This document shows positions 10,883 through 23,729 of a DNA stretch of 64,000 nt, one piece after another. Position 1 is the first letter of the stretch; every line of letters starts with the position of its first letter. The stretch is taken from assembly GCA_003586115.2 (NCBI GenBank), contig QVOM02000101.1, positions 26,733,460 through 26,797,459 on the forward strand, read 5' to 3'. The translations under genes and the position numbers were made by a program. The notes beneath the pieces were generated by a model. The model saw only the letters and a list, made by a program, of their open reading frames with translations. It was not told the DNA's origin and searched no databases. The DNA comes from Salvator merianae (taxonomy: Eukaryota; Chordata; Lepidosauria; Squamata; Teiidae).

Positions 10883-12596
10883 ATGCTTTCTGGTCTGATA
10901 ACGCCAGCCAGTGCAGAATTGCCTTTGTTGTAATTTCTGCCTTCAATATGTGATTGTGAGATCAACAATGCTGGAAATCTGCCCGCAAGTGGAATTGAAA
11001 TACATATCTTTTTTCATATTCACATTGTGGTATTTATGAGAGAAAACCTATTCAGATAAGGCTAATGAAGATTGGAGGGAAGGAAAATAAATAAATAAAT
11101 AAACAAACAGAGACCCGTCACATTTTATGGCAAACTGCTATTGTCAGATTGGTAGTTTACAACTATGGGGAAAAAATAATAATAAGAGGAATACTTGCAC
11201 TAAGAAAAAGTTCAGAGGAGGAAAAGGAAGTTGTCCTGAGCCTACAACAACTATGGCTTGTAATGGTAGTCCTTGAGTAAGTTTAAGTTTAGTTTGTACA
11301 ATGGCAAGAGCTTTGTAATGAGCACACATTAAAAGATGCTTTGAAATAGGATTCTACTCTTAATGAAGGAAGTGGTAAAGTGCAGAAATGTGTCTAATGT
11401 AGCCGCAGGCTGTGAAGTAACAACTCACATTCAGATTTAGAGGCTATAAAAGCTTCTTGGTGAAGTTAATGATGTAACTGTTCTGTCAAAACAAAAGAAA
11501 AGGCTGCCAGCTTTGTTATAGATGTCCTATTTACTTCATAAGACAAAGGGAGAACTTGAGTATCATGAGAGATTTTCAAATCTTGACAATGAAAATGGCC
11601 TTCAAAAAATTAAAATGCCATTTACCCATTAATCCTTCATTCAAAAGAAAGGATCTGAAAACAGGCTTCATTTCATACCCTCCAGAGTTACCCAACTGGG
11701 AATCAAGGCACACTGTCCTTCAGTTGACTCTTTTGTCCTTTAAAATTGTGGCTGTCTCCACACACATTTTAAAAAAGTGGTTAAAATGTAGTATGTGGTT
11801 GTCACTGTTCGAATGTTCTAATCTACATTAAAGCTCAGAAAATGCACTTTTGAAGTGCATTTTATGACCTTTGATATGGATTACAGATGGCATGGGAATT
11901 CTAGTGTGTGATGACTACCACTTCTCACCCACTTTTGAGGAATTGTTTTTTTTTAACTGCATGTGGGTGTGGTCTACATGTTATTTGCCAATATGAAAAT
12001 GACCAGAATCTGCATCTCTATTCTTCATCACCTGGTTCTTCTATAGGTGGACATTAAGGAGTTGGCATTGCCTCAAGCCCTTTTTCTACCCAATTATGTT
12101 CTGGGATAAATTCCAGAACAGGGGCCATCCATCTGTAGGCTCCACCCCCAATCACACTTCATCCCCATTGAGCAAAGAATGGATTGAGCTAGGATGCCCA
12201 GGACCTGTATATTGGACCACAGAGGCATGTGGATGGCCTTATGTGGATACCATAAGATCCCTTTTTCAGTGGTAGTTAAGGAAGTAACACTGGAAGTAAC
12301 TCCACACACACACACCAGACAAAATGGCCTAGCCTGAAACTCTGGAGGCCAGAAATGAAAGCTCCCAGCCTTTGGAGACTCTTTGGAAATAGCAGCCAGG
12401 TGTGGAACTGGATGGGCTGCACAAATGTGAATGCCCCATCATAGAACAAGCAATTCATCTCAGCATCCTGCACTATTGTGGAACAAAGAAAGTGAATGTG
12501 AAAAGAACTCTTAAGTATGAAACGCATGACACCTCATGTCACGAATCATCAGTTGTGTTGTGGCTGATATACAAATTGCTCCGCAAGATCATAAAA
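10883..12596. other. Unassigned sequence
   Basis: It has an AAAT tract at 11086-11103. A segment at 12105-12135 (TTCTGGGATAAATTCCAGAACAGG) resembles the inner part of the 28-207 MITE family. No gene is visible. Confidence 0.4.
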
Positions 12597-12597
12597 T

Positions 12598-12667
12598 AAT
12601 GATGATAATGATCATGATCATGATAATGATAATGATGATAATGATAATTATCATCATCATCATCATC

Positions 12668-12711
<44 letters not shown>

Positions 12712-12713
12712 AC
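12598..12713. repeat. Compound microsatellite (GATAAT/GATCAT)n then (ATC)n
   Basis: GAT-rich repeats on the left switch at about 12645 (ATAATTATCATC) to a long ATC run on the right. The two halves are complementary, so the locus can fold into a hairpin. Confidence 0.95.
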
Positions 12714-12907
12714 TTTAACCTCTGTTTTGTTGTTACAATATTATTGTGATTCAAGTGAGTTTTTATACTCAATTTTTATAATAGTTGCATAACAAATAAT
12801 AGTATATCTGTTGTTTAATTATCTGTCTTGTATATTAAACTGTCACAAGGAGGCAACAAATGTACTACAGTATTTACTAGTATACAATGTGTGGAGACTC
12901 GGGGACT

Positions 12908-13390
12908 GTTTTCACATGCTGGCCTGGTATGATATAACAATATCATACCAGTCTGGGTAAGGATCAGGCATAGAGGTGACCATCTGCACTCCAAGGGCTT
13001 GAAAAGGTCCATACTGGACCACCAGCACCTGAAGTGCGGATGGCCTGACCAGGGCATGCTGAATCACCATGGCAATGACCACAACAATATCCGGCACATG
13101 CCTGGACTTTGCCATAGTGACCAGGACATGGCACATGGCACAGCTGTACCACCAGGATCACTTGCAGGATCATACCAGGAAGAGGGGGTAAATCCTGCTG
13201 CCAGGGATGGCCTAGCTGATCCCATTCAAGCTGAGGGCTGCAGTTTTGTTACTGCATAGCTAGTAACACCTGGAAGCAGTTGGAAGCACTCCACGATATG
13301 GTAGTGGCAGCAGGCAGACTGACCTGTCCAGTAAGCATATAATTGCTTACTATGAGGTAAATGCAAACAGACCCAAAGCCTATGCACAGA
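12908..13390. mobile_element. Foldback MITE-like element
   Basis: The ends read GGACTGTTTTCACATGC and, complemented at the right, GGGTCTGTTTGCATTTACC. This matches the terminal style of the elements at 10010-10882 and 44270-44641. Internal foldbacks include GGTATGATATAACAATATCATACC, and ATCTGCACTCCA against TGAAGTGCGGAT. There is no coding capacity and the target-site duplication is not clear. Confidence 0.5.
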
Positions 13391-16318
13391 GGCCACCCAT
13401 ATATGCATAAGGGATTCTGAAATAAAGCTTTAACACGTGTAATTCCAGGCTGATCTAAAATACAAGGAAATGTACAAAGAAAAATACAAGTCTCATCAAT
13501 GGTGTTTTTACTGGCAAATTTGCAAAATATTAGATGAAGCAAAGGTAGGTAAGTCAAGAAGATCAAGTATATTGTGTCTATTCTAGATTAATTCCAGGAC
13601 CCAATAAGAACTATGGATGAATCTCCATGCATGGCAAGGAGATGCCTAGGGGTGGGTGTCTCTGCTTGTCCATCAGGCATTCCATTGTAACTATGTATGG
13701 ACATGAGAATGACTGACAAAGTGGCAAGCAGTATTGTATGTTCTCACTTCTAGATGCCTCAGATAGGAGTTGTGGTCTTCAGCAGGCATTTAATGCCACC
13801 AAAAATGTAGATGTGAAGCCCAAGACCATTCCTGGAGTTGTTTGATAACAAAGGTGGAGATATGGCCTATATCTAGACAGACACACCATCCAAAGTAAAA
13901 ATCCAGCTACACCTAAGTTTTAATTCACCTTTGATCCACCTTCACAGTGACAGAACACTCACTCTGTGTATTTAATATGCTGCTTTCTTCACCAGTAGTG
14001 AGATAATATTAAGAATATTCAAAAAGAGGCCACATCTCCACTCACACTTTTGGGACACCCTTGTCAGTTCAAGAAGATGGCCACTGTTGTGTCCATCTTT
14101 GGTGGCAGCAGGAACCTCACACCAATTGTGCTGTCCCTTTTGGCAGTTTGATCACCAGTAGAGGCACCTCTTGTGCATGGTGCTCTTTCACACCTCACAC
14201 AGAGAAGCTGGGGAAAATGTCTCCTCCTCACCCCAAAATGTGGTGCCTTTTTTTGTGGTGTCTCCAAACCTAAGTGCTGTCTAGTCATCTCTGGACAGAA
14301 GTGGAGACATGTCCAGAGTATATTTTTTAAAATTATTTATTTATTCATACATTCATTAAAAAAAGAGTCTGTAATTGAACTTCATTTTCATAGATAGTGA
14401 AAGTGGGGAGATAAGTTCATCAAATGTTTTCTGGAACTCTGGACAATGGTTCAGGGACAGCAAAAAACAACGGACTCCGCACTCCTCTTCCCCAGGAGAA
14501 TCTCACATCGGCACACGCTATTAATTAGAAAAGAGGGAAGGAAAGGAGAAGCAATATTTTCTTCATAACTTGGAAGTTCATCACATAGTGCCAACTTATC
14601 AAGTGATTTTATGCAAACTGTGGCAAATTACTAGTTTGTTAATGCTGGTATGATTTCTTTTCCACCCACCTACATATCCAAAGTGTGCATTTCATTGAAG
14701 TGATGCAGGAGGGCCAGTCAGTTTTACTGACTCTGGTAGACAAGATTGTTATAAAGCTGAGCTCCATCGAAGCATAGAATTAACTTCAATATATGTTTCT
14801 ATCCACTTCTCTTTGTAAAGCTTTGCTTCAGTAGCCATGATTGAAGAAAGGAGGCACAAGGAAACAGTTAAATAGATCTAGATTTCCTTAGAAAAAGAGT
14901 TGAGGTGCATACAGCCTAAAGTTAATGTGCCTCAGAGAAACTAGAAATTGGATTAATATTGCTTGTTCATGCTTGAAGCACAGAAAATTGCTCAAAGGCA
15001 GATGGAGGGAGAGCTAAATTCTAAAAATAAAATTCCCAAAAGAAATGAAGATTTTCACAGTTCAAATTGCTTTTTTTTCTATGATACATGTCTCTAGCCA
15101 ATATAGTAAATAAGTTACAAGTGGGACAAACATGAACATTATGTAAGTTGAATGTATGTCTAGACAGAGAAAATGACAAATGTAGAAGAAAAGGATTGTG
15201 TTGACTTTATAACTGGATCTCAAAATAATTGAAAACCAAGTACAACAGACACATAAGTCAGTTTTGTAAAAAAGCAAATTTTGCTGATTGGCTGATTTTT
15301 ACTTTGAATCCATGCAAGATGCCACTTTAGAAAAGCATAGAGAAAAGAACAGAGACTTGGAGTAACAGTACAGAACAGAGCTTCTAATATTTGCAGTTTA
15401 GCACAAAACACCTAGGGGATGCTGAGTTACACATTCTGCCATCTATATTCCTGCCTACTAACTGTGCAAAGAAGTTATTGCATAAATACCAAACCTGGCA
15501 AATCTTCAAGTAGTTCAGTGCCTCTTTATAGTTATGATGCATGACCACAGGGAATCCATATGCATTCACTTCACTCCTTTTAACCCTCCACATCATATAA
15601 TTTAAAGACAGATTGGTTCTCTGATTCTCTTTAATTGACAGCCAAGTTGGGCAGGAGCTTTATAGTACTCTAGAGCTGTTTTATATACATTTCAATACCT
15701 TTTGAATGATTCTTCAGGAGCAATCCGTCACACAGTTAAGTGTGGATATACAACAAGGTGTAAATTCCACAGATTTGTATAGATTGACAGTGATGACACA
15801 GACCTGAGATCAGAATTCCAAGAGGCAATAGGATGATACATCTATTTGATATGCTTCCCACACTCAATTATATATATGGGTGTATTCGCATGCAGGGAAA
15901 AAAACAAATAGAGATCGTAGTGTATAACCCTCATGCTCTCATCCAAACTCCAATCCTTCTTTCCTAACCTAACACACACAGGCACACATGGAATAACTTG
16001 TAGAAGCACAAGCATGGTTAGCTATAAATTGCCTATGAAATATCAGGGCATGCCAGGAGAAGAATATATTGGAGAATAAGTATGCTATTTCTGACTCTGG
16101 CTCCTGTTCAGAATTACCAGTGAACTTTGGATGGCTTGAAGTTGGGTATTATAAGCTTTCTAAGTCCCAGAACCTGAACCCCTAAATAGAGACAAATTGC
16201 TGGATCTCAATCCTCGTGCCTTCTAGGCCTATAATTCTTTCTCAAAACCTTTCCATTTTTTGTTATTATAGTTTCTGGGTTATGTGAAATACAACAATGA
16301 TGGTGTAAGCACAACAAA
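13391..16318. other. Unassigned sequence
   Basis: I see no gene, array or bounded element in this stretch. Open frames are short and lack family motifs. Confidence 0.45.
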
Positions 16319-16350
16319 GAGAGAGAGAAAGAATGAAAGAGAGAGAGAGA
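16319..16350. repeat. GA-rich microsatellite
   Basis: Runs of GAGA interrupted by AAAGAATGAAA. An AAAAT repeat follows at 16421-16440. Confidence 0.85.
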
Positions 16351-16769
16351 AGTAAAATAAAATAAATACAGAGCTCCTCCTTCTTGTTCACCTGTCTTCT
16401 ATAGTATGCTGTGCTAGCATAAAATAAAATAAAATAAAATGTTCAGTTACCCTTGGAATGTAACCAGCTCCAGGGCAACTCCAGGGCAGCATTTGTATTT
16501 TCCTTGAAGAAAATAAAAGGGTGACATAAACAGGGTATGTGACACTGAGGACCCAATCACTCCTTATTTTTAAGAAGAATGGAAACCATCTTCAGTCTTC
16601 AGAGACCAGATTCCAAAGTGGCTTTCTGTTGGTTTTTTTCCAAGGACTTTCCTGCCTCAAATGGGACTATCCCACAATCAGATAATCCCAGCACTACATT
16701 TGTTTCAGCCAGAAATGGACCCAGGCAAAGGGCAGCCATCCAGTTCAGCAGTGGCATAGAGAACAGGTA

Positions 16770-17931
16770 GCAGAGAAGGGGCCAAGCCCTCAGTGCTGAT
16801 TCTTGCCCTGGGAAGGGCCCAGCCCTGGCGCTCTTCTGCCAAGCCCAATACCACAATATCCTCCTGCTACCACCCCTTTTATTTCTGAAAGTGGTGGGGC
16901 TAGGAGAAGGCTCTTTCCTTATGATCTTAACACAGGTGCAGGTATGCACAAGGGGAGGTGCTTCTTCATATATTCATGGTTCAAATCGTTTAGGGCTTTG
17001 CATGTTAACACTGGCACCTTGAAGTTGGCAACTAGTGCAACGCTTTCAAATCTGGTGTGTTGTGCATCTGGCTCAAAACTCTCATCAGCATGTAAACTGC
17101 TGCATTCTGCACTAGGCCCAGCTTCCAGACTATCTTCAAGTAGAGTGCATTGTAATAATGCATTCTGGGGATCACTGTGACAAGTTGTTTCTATCCAGGA
17201 AGGACCAAAGCTGATGAACCAGTCAGAGGTGGGAATAAGCACGTCTGGTTACCTAACACCTGAGTCTCCAGCGACAGTGATGAATCCAGAAGCACTCCTT
17301 GAACACATACCCCATCCAGAATTGGGTGTTCGCTAACCTCCTGGACTCAGGACCCCACGATGCACAGTACCTTCACTCCATCTTGTGTGGATTCAGTTTC
17401 AATTTATTGGTACACATCCAGCCCATTAGTGCCTTCACACAGCACTTTAGCACCTGACCTGCATCCCATGACTCTGAAAGAAATGGAGAAATAAAGTTGG
17501 CAGTCATCAATGTACTGATGACACCTCACTCCAAATCTCCTAATGACCTCTGTCTGTGGCTTCATATATATGTTAAATAGCACTGGGAACAGAAACAACT
17601 CCTGGCAAACTCTACACAAGAATTCCCAAGGTAACAAGCAAGTTGCCCATTACTACTCTCTGGAGCCCACTTTGGAGATAGGAAATGAAACAGTGCCTCC
17701 TACTCCCAGTCCCGAAAGTTGTTCCAACAGCATACCATGGTCAATGATATCAAAAGCTACTGAGAGATCAAGGAGAACCAACAAGGTTGCATTGTCCCTG
17801 GCCCTCTCCTGATAATGGCTATTCATCAGGGTGACCAAGGCAGTCTTAGGGCTGTACTCCTGCCTCAAGCCACATTGAAGTGGGTCTAGATAATCTGCTT
17901 CCTCCAAGCAGCACAACACTCCCTAGCACCT
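16770..17931 (-). pseudogene. L2-clade LINE fragment, minus strand
   Basis: In the minus sense, 17653-17919 encodes EEADYLDPLQCGLRQ and LVLLDLSVAFDIIDHGML, the L2 reverse-transcriptase block with the DLSxAFDxIDH motif. 17404-17637 follows with PVLFNIYMKP, VIRRFGVRCHQYIDD (YADD position) and QLYFS. Lower coordinates match the nucleotide sequence of the L2 C-terminal region seen intact at 30780-31150. Several stops and frameshifts are present. It is a 5'-truncated dead copy. Confidence 0.8.
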
Positions 17932-18594
17932 TGCCCCAGAAAGGAATATTGTTAAAGGGTTATTAAAGAACAACTGGGCAGTTGTTTAATATCTGTGGGG
18001 CCATAGATGTCTTTTTAAGGAAGTGATGCGCTACCTAAAATGGAACCCAATAAATACACTACCATTTTTGTCATTTATTGCCAAGTCAAAATGTATTAGA
18101 TTTTTGAATAATGTAATGTAAGGATTCTTTGGGTTTTTTGTCTTTAAGATACCTATTAAGCATTTTTCCTCTCTTTCCTTTTTCTCTTTTTGCCAGTGGT
18201 CTTCCAAGAATAAGTAATGGTGTTTTTCTGAATCCTTGAGTTATTTTTCTTCAGGTATATTTCTGTCATCTTGCAGCATTATGTTGCTGTCTGACAGGAG
18301 ACAGCAGTTCTCTAACTTAAACTGCTTCTTATATATTATGGGACATTTAGAAAGTGCTGCTCATAAAAACAAAACACCTGTGTTACTGCTTTTCTAAGCA
18401 CTTCTACTGTTGTTTTTTGGGGGTGGCGGTCTTCAATTGATTGAAGACCTGAATAGTCTGTTGTATAAAAGAAAATAATTACTACAGCAAGCTGTGTTTA
18501 ACAAAAATGGTATAGGGGTATAATATTCATCCACATATATATTTAACAGTGGCTTAGGGGTATATTGTCTAACATGTGCCTGGTCTTAGGAAGG
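17932..18594. other. Unassigned sequence
   Basis: AT-rich, with no recognisable feature before the hAT element at 18603. Confidence 0.4.
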
Positions 18595-18602
18595 GTCCCT
18601 TC

Positions 18603-19780
18603 TAGGGATGTGCACGAAATGAATTTTCTCTGTTCGTTTCGCAATGCATCGAAACTTCGTTGCTTCGTTTTCGCACGAAAACGGAAGTCGCGAAAATGGC
18701 GATTTTCGTTTTCGCAGCGAAAATTTTCGTAAATTTTCGAAAACCGGAAGTGGAAAATCAATGAAATAAGTAGCGAAAAACAAATGCCGCATATCCCCCT
18801 GCCCTCTCCCTTCTATATTTGACCGTCCACGTTGCTAATTTAAGGAGTTGCTTCGTTAAAAGTAAAAATTGCACGGAGCTTACTTTTTACCGGCGGCCGG
18901 TTTGTAGCAGGATTCAAAGCAACGAAGGTACGTTTTGGGTTCCTCACTGCAGCTCGAAAGCAAGCGAAAGGAAGCGAAGGAATTTTTTTTCGCTTTGATT
19001 TTTTGTCATTTTCGATGCCTTTTCGACGCTCATGTCTGTGCGCGCACGCGCGCTAATTTCTGTCCCTTTAACTTTTCGGCACGACTCGTCGCTGTCTGCC
19101 GTCCGTGCCGATCGTTTGGGGCACAGAAATTATTACCTCGCCTACGAGGCGGGCAGGCTTAGTCAGCGACGCACGAAGCAATTGCCTTCAGCTCAGCGCG
19201 TAATTTAGAAGACTGGTGGCAGCCGCAGGATAAAATAACTCCCTACTTCCGAGCAGCAGCGAAATGACGCCTCGTCTTGCCCTCCCTTCTTACTTCCGAG
19301 TAGTAGCGAAATGTTGCCTCGTCTTGCCCTCCCTCCCTACTTCCGAGCAGCAGTGAAATGACACCAGGTCTTGCCCTCTGTTTCAAAACAAAGAACTATA
19401 TAACACCATCAAAGAAGTTTTATTAACTCCAAGCCGTCTGAGTTTCTCATCCTCATGCGGTGCGATCGCTGCGAGGCAGGCGAAGAGTTAAAAAAATACC
19501 GTCTTCCCTAATGTGATGCATTACAATTTCCACCTCTAGAGGCAGAGACTTGAGGCTACGAAGCTACCGAGCTTCGTTGCTTCGCAGTTTTCGCAGTGAA
19601 AAAGGACGAAAAATAGCCGTTCGCGGTGAGTAGCGAAGGTCACGAAAATTGACGAAAATCGCCGTGACTTTCGCTATTCGCTTTCGCGATAGGGAGGACA
19701 CTTCGCATTCGATGCGAATGTTGCGAAGCAACGAAATTCGTACGAAATTTCGTTGCTTCGAAATTTCGTGCACATCCCTA
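18603..19780. mobile_element. hAT-type non-autonomous element C with 8-bp TSD GTCCCTTC
   Basis: It begins TAGGGATGTGCACGAA and ends TTCGTGCACATCCCTA. Flanks 18595-18602 and 19781-19788 are both GTCCCTTC. The ends are packed with TTCG/CGAA palindromes, as in elements A and B. The interior is different: CpG-rich sequence, three direct repeats at 19241-19375, and no 145-bp array. No transposase is encoded. The terminal match and duplication size put it in the same hAT-mobilised group. Confidence 0.88.
19241..19375. repeat. Three direct repeats inside element C
   Basis: CTACTTCCGAGCAGCAGCGA and its continuation (AATGACGCCTCGTCTTGCCC) occur three times, with units of roughly 45-50 bp and a few substitutions. 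Confidence 0.85.
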
Positions 19781-20024
19781 GTCCCTTCAATGAGAACAGA
19801 AAAGAAGTTGCTCAGGCAAATTGTTCAATAGTGACCCATAGACTGGGATAAGCATGGGGAGGAGGTAGGAATATACCATTGCTACCACTGGAGGTGGATA
19901 AGCATTTCCAATGCTCAGCATTATCAGATATTAAAAGTCTCTTCTGTGTGTTTCAATAAGGAGCACAGGGTTTTTGGTCTGCTTCTGTTTCAGTTTAAGT
20001 CTATTTCTGCTCAGTTTGAAGTTA

Positions 20025-20386
20025 TAGATTGATTGACTGATTGATTTGTGCTTTTATCCTGCCTTATATCCAAAGGTCTCAGGGTGGATTACAACAACAA
20101 CAACAAGTGCACACACTAAAAACAGTAGCAGTGCCGGGAATTGAGGAGGGAAAGCTGGTTTGTTAGCCAAAGGAAAGGGTAAATAGATGTGTTTCACTGC
20201 TCTCCTAAAGATGTAATTGAAGATACCTGACACACCTCAGGGAGGAGAGTGTTCCATAGTCTGGGGGCAAACACTGAAAAGGCCCTATCCTGGGTCCCCA
20301 CCCCTCTATTTCCTGAAGGTAGTGGCACAACCAGGAGGGCCTCATCTACAGATTTAAGGAACGGACAGGTAGATATGGGACACAAC
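20025..20386 (-). pseudogene. L2 3'-end fragment split by a CR1 insertion
   Basis: In the minus sense this region encodes LLVVPLPSGNRGVGTQDRAF and SVFAPRLWNTLLPE, the C-terminal tail of L2 ORF2. Compare the plus-strand copy ending at 31167. The sequence then runs to the L2-type 3' UTR (ATCCTGCCTTATATCC on the plus strand). A further short piece of the same L2 (GCCCAAGACGTGTAGGGCCT, about 22731-22765) resumes beyond the CR1, so the CR1 landed inside it. Confidence 0.7.
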
Positions 20387-22730
20387 ATTAGAAACATAGA
20401 ACATAGAAATGTAGAGTTGGAAGGGACCTCCTGGATCATCAAGTCCAACCCCATGCTCAATGCAGGATTCTCTAAACCATCCCCGATAAATGGCCGTCCA
20501 GTCTCCGCTTGAAGACCTCCATCTAAGGGGAACTCACCACCTCCTGTGGCAACCTATTCCACTGGTTGATCGTCCTTACAGTCATAAATTTTTTTCTAAC
20601 ATCTAATCTGAATCTTTTCCCCTGCAGTTTCATCCCATTGCTTCTAGTCCTTCCTTGTGCAAGTGAGAACAGGTCTGATCCTTCTGCACTGTGACAGCCC
20701 TTTAGGTATTTGTAGACAGCTATCATGTGCCCTCTCAGTCTTCTTTTTTGTAGGCTAAACATTCCTAGTTCCTTTAACCGTTCCTCATAGGACATGGTTT
20801 GTAGACCATTCACCATCTTGGTAGCTCTCCTTTGAACCTGCTCCAGTTTGTCAGTGTCTTTTTTAAACTGGGGTGCCCAGAACTGGACATAGTACTCCAG
20901 ATGAGGTCTGACCAAGGCAGAGTAGAGAGGGATAATAACTTCACGCGATCTGGACTCTATGCTTCTCTTAATACACCCCAGGATTGTGTTTGCTTTTTTT
21001 GCAGCTGCTTCGCACTGTTGACTCATGTTCAATCTATGATCTACTAGGACACCCAGGTTCTTTTCACATGTGCTGCTGCTCAGCTGGATTCCTCCCATTC
21101 TATATGTGTTTTTTTTTCATTTTTCTTGCCCAGATGTAGTACCTTGCATTTTTCCTTGTTAAATACCATTCTATTACTTGCAGCCCATTGTTCAAGTTTT
21201 TTCTAAATCTTTTTGAATCCTCTCTCTCTCTCTTCTCTAGTGTTAGCAACCCCCCCTAGCTTTGTGTCATCAGCAAATTTGATCAGTTTCCCCTCAACTC
21301 CCTCATCCAGATCATTTATAAAAATGTTAAACATAACTGGGCCCAGCACAGAGCCTTGTGGTACACCGCTTGAGACTTTCTTCCATTTGGATGTGCAGCC
21401 ATTTATAACCACTCTTTGAGTACGATCACTAAGCCAGTTATGAACCCACCTAACAGTTACCTTGTCAATCCCATATTTGATCATTTTTTCAATGAGGATG
21501 GTATGAAATACTTTGTCAAATGCTTTGCTGAAGTCAAGATATACTACGTCTACGGCATTTCCCTGATCAACCCATTCAGTGATTTTGTCATAGAATGAAA
21601 TTAGATTAGTCTGACATGACTTGTTTGTTACAAACCCATGTTGACTACGGTTAATTACTGAATTCCGGTCCAAATGCTGGCATACATGTTGTTTAATACT
21701 TTGTTCAAAAATCTTTCCTGGTATTGAAGTCAGACTAATAGGCCTGTAGTTCCCTGGGTCTGCCTTCTTCCCTTTTTTGAAGATAGGGACAACGTTTGTC
21801 CTTCTCCAATCATCTGGGACTTCTCCTGTTCTCCATGAATTTTCAAAGATTACAGCAAGTGGTTCAGCAATAACCCCTGCTAGTTCCTTCAATACCCTAG
21901 GATGTAATCCATCTGGACCTGGAGACTTAAATTCATTTAAATTAGCTAAGTATTCCCTTACCCTCTCTGTTTCGATTATGTGCTTTGATTCTCTTATTAC
22001 TTCACTAGCACAATGAAGGTCAGCCGCTGTTACGTTATCTTTTTTAGAGAAAATAGATACAAAATAGGAGTTCAAAAGCTCAGCCTTCTCAATATCATTT
22101 TTTATCAATTCACCATTTTCACTCTGTAAACATCCTATAGCCTCTTTAACTTTTCTTTTGCTTTTGACATATCCCCAAAACCCCTTTTTATTGTTTTTAG
22201 TCTCTCTTGCAAGCCTCAATTCATTTCTAGCTTTGGCTTTTCTGATACTTTCCCTGCAGTTAGTGCAGACTACATTATATTCTTCTTTAGATATATACCC
22301 CTCCTTCCATTTCTTTAACATTTCTTTTTTCCTCTTTAGCAAGTTTTTAAGTTTTGGGTTTATCCACCCTTGTCTCTTTAGATGCTTCCCGTTCTTCTTT
22401 CTTTGAGGAATTGTTAAAGATTGTGCTTCTAGTATTGCATTTCACAAAGTATCCCATCCTTCTTGGACATTTCTATCCTTTAGTACATTCAACCATTTGA
22501 TCCTTCCTACCCTCCTTCTGAGTCCATCAAAATCCGCCCGTCTGAAGTCCAAATTTGAAGTCTGAGTCCTCTCAGGCTTTCCTTCCCTTATTATACAGAA
22601 TTCAAGGATAGCATGGTCACTGCCTCCTAAGGTCCCAGAAACTCTGATTTCCTCAACCATTTCCTCCCTGTTGGTAAGAATTAGATCGAGGATAGCCAGT
22701 CCTCTTGTTTTCTCCTCCATCTTTAGATAT
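20387..22730 (-). mobile_element. CR1 LINE, 5'-truncated, minus strand
   Basis: The 3' end lies at the low coordinate, where the plus strand reads ACATAGAACATAGAAATG, the reverse complement of CR1-type 3' repeats, followed by GTTGGAAGGGACCTCCTGGA. The coding part covers the end of the endonuclease, the whole reverse transcriptase and the C-terminus. It is one of the least decayed LINEs here. Confidence 0.88.
20523..22730 (-). pseudogene. CR1 ORF2 (endonuclease end, reverse transcriptase)
   Basis: From the high coordinate down, the endonuclease end contains LDLILTNREEMV and GGSDHAILEF. The RT then reads [69 protein letters not shown] and the catalytic [10 protein letters not shown] (FADD). 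The C-terminal block includes KNLGVLVDHRLNMS and QRRATKMVNGL. Two lesions are visible: a UGA at 22442-22444, and loss of frame between about 21203 and 21098, next to a GA-rich tract at 21218-21238. Only the 5' part, including ORF1 and most of the endonuclease, is absent. It is not functional as it stands. Confidence 0.88.
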
Positions 22731-22765
22731 TTGGGGCCCAAGACGTGTAGGGCCTTATAGGTTAT

Positions 22766-23349
22766 ATATCATATATTATATGCCCTATGTAAGTTATTAT
22801 CTAAAACAAATACCCATTTATAAATGGAAATAGTCTGGACAGAAATACAAACTATTGGATGTATGATAAACACTCAGAAATGGTATTATACCCAAATAGG
22901 GAAATCTATGAATGTAGATAAGAATATTTCTCATTGGTTCTTGAGAGATGAAAATAGTAAAAGGCAAGCAGGTTTACCATTTCCTCTGAGCCACAGATAT
23001 TCAGTACTGCAGCCAGTGCAGCAAATAAATTCCACTGCATTAGATTATAACTGCCTGTTAGCCCGGTCAGACTTACTGTGGTGCTGGGTACTTGAAGATT
23101 TGTGCTGGACAAGGAGTTGCATGCAGAAGTCACAGTGTATCATGTATTTTTGTCTAAGGGACTTTCTGCACTTACCTCTGTTCCACACTATGAGCTCTCG
23201 TAGTCTTCTTCAGGGACTCATCTGGATCACATCTACCAGCATACCAGCTTAGGCTTGTCTGGATAAGAGACACACGAAGAAGGAATACCTCAATTTTCTA
23301 GGCTACTGGGAGACCCATTTTGGCAAGGCACCAAGGCATACCACTGAAA
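22766..23349. other. Unassigned sequence
   Basis: No family signature is visible. A GGACTTTCTGCACTTACC word near 23158 resembles the MITE terminal sequences elsewhere in the window. Confidence 0.4.
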
Positions 23350-23637
23350 TAGCTACTTTCAGCCTGGATAGCTTTAAGAAGGGATTGGACAGATTCATGG
23401 AGGTCAGGTGTATCAGTGGCTACTAAAGTGGATGCCTAGGTACTGCCTCCAGGTTGAAAAGACAGGCAGGATGTCTATAAAACCATTTGTGGGGAGTCAA
23501 GAGCAGGTGAAGGTTTTGCCTTTATCTTCTGCTTGAGAATGTCCAGAAGCAATTGGTGGGCCACTGTGTGAAACAGAATGCTGGACTAGATGGGCCGTGG
23601 CCTGATCCAGAAAGGCTCCTGTTATGTTCTTATGTAA
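23350..23637 (+). mobile_element. CR1/L3-type LINE 3' end, plus strand
   Basis: The sequence GGATTGGACAGATTCATGGA, then GCTGGACTAGATGGGCC, GATCCAGAAAGGCTC and the terminal GTTATGTTCTTATG matches the widely conserved amniote CR1-family 3' end with short terminal repeats. Only the last ~290 bp is present. Confidence 0.75.
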
Positions 23638-23729
23638 TGGATCCCCTGATGGCTCCAAGGCTAGGAGATTCAGGGTCAGTGCAGTGGTTGATGGGCAGAT
23701 GGAGCTGTTCTGAACCACACCTGACTGTA

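Noticed and set aside
12536..12772. Open frames of poly-Ile/Met and poly-Asp
   Set aside because: Translation of the GAT/ATC microsatellite on both strands.
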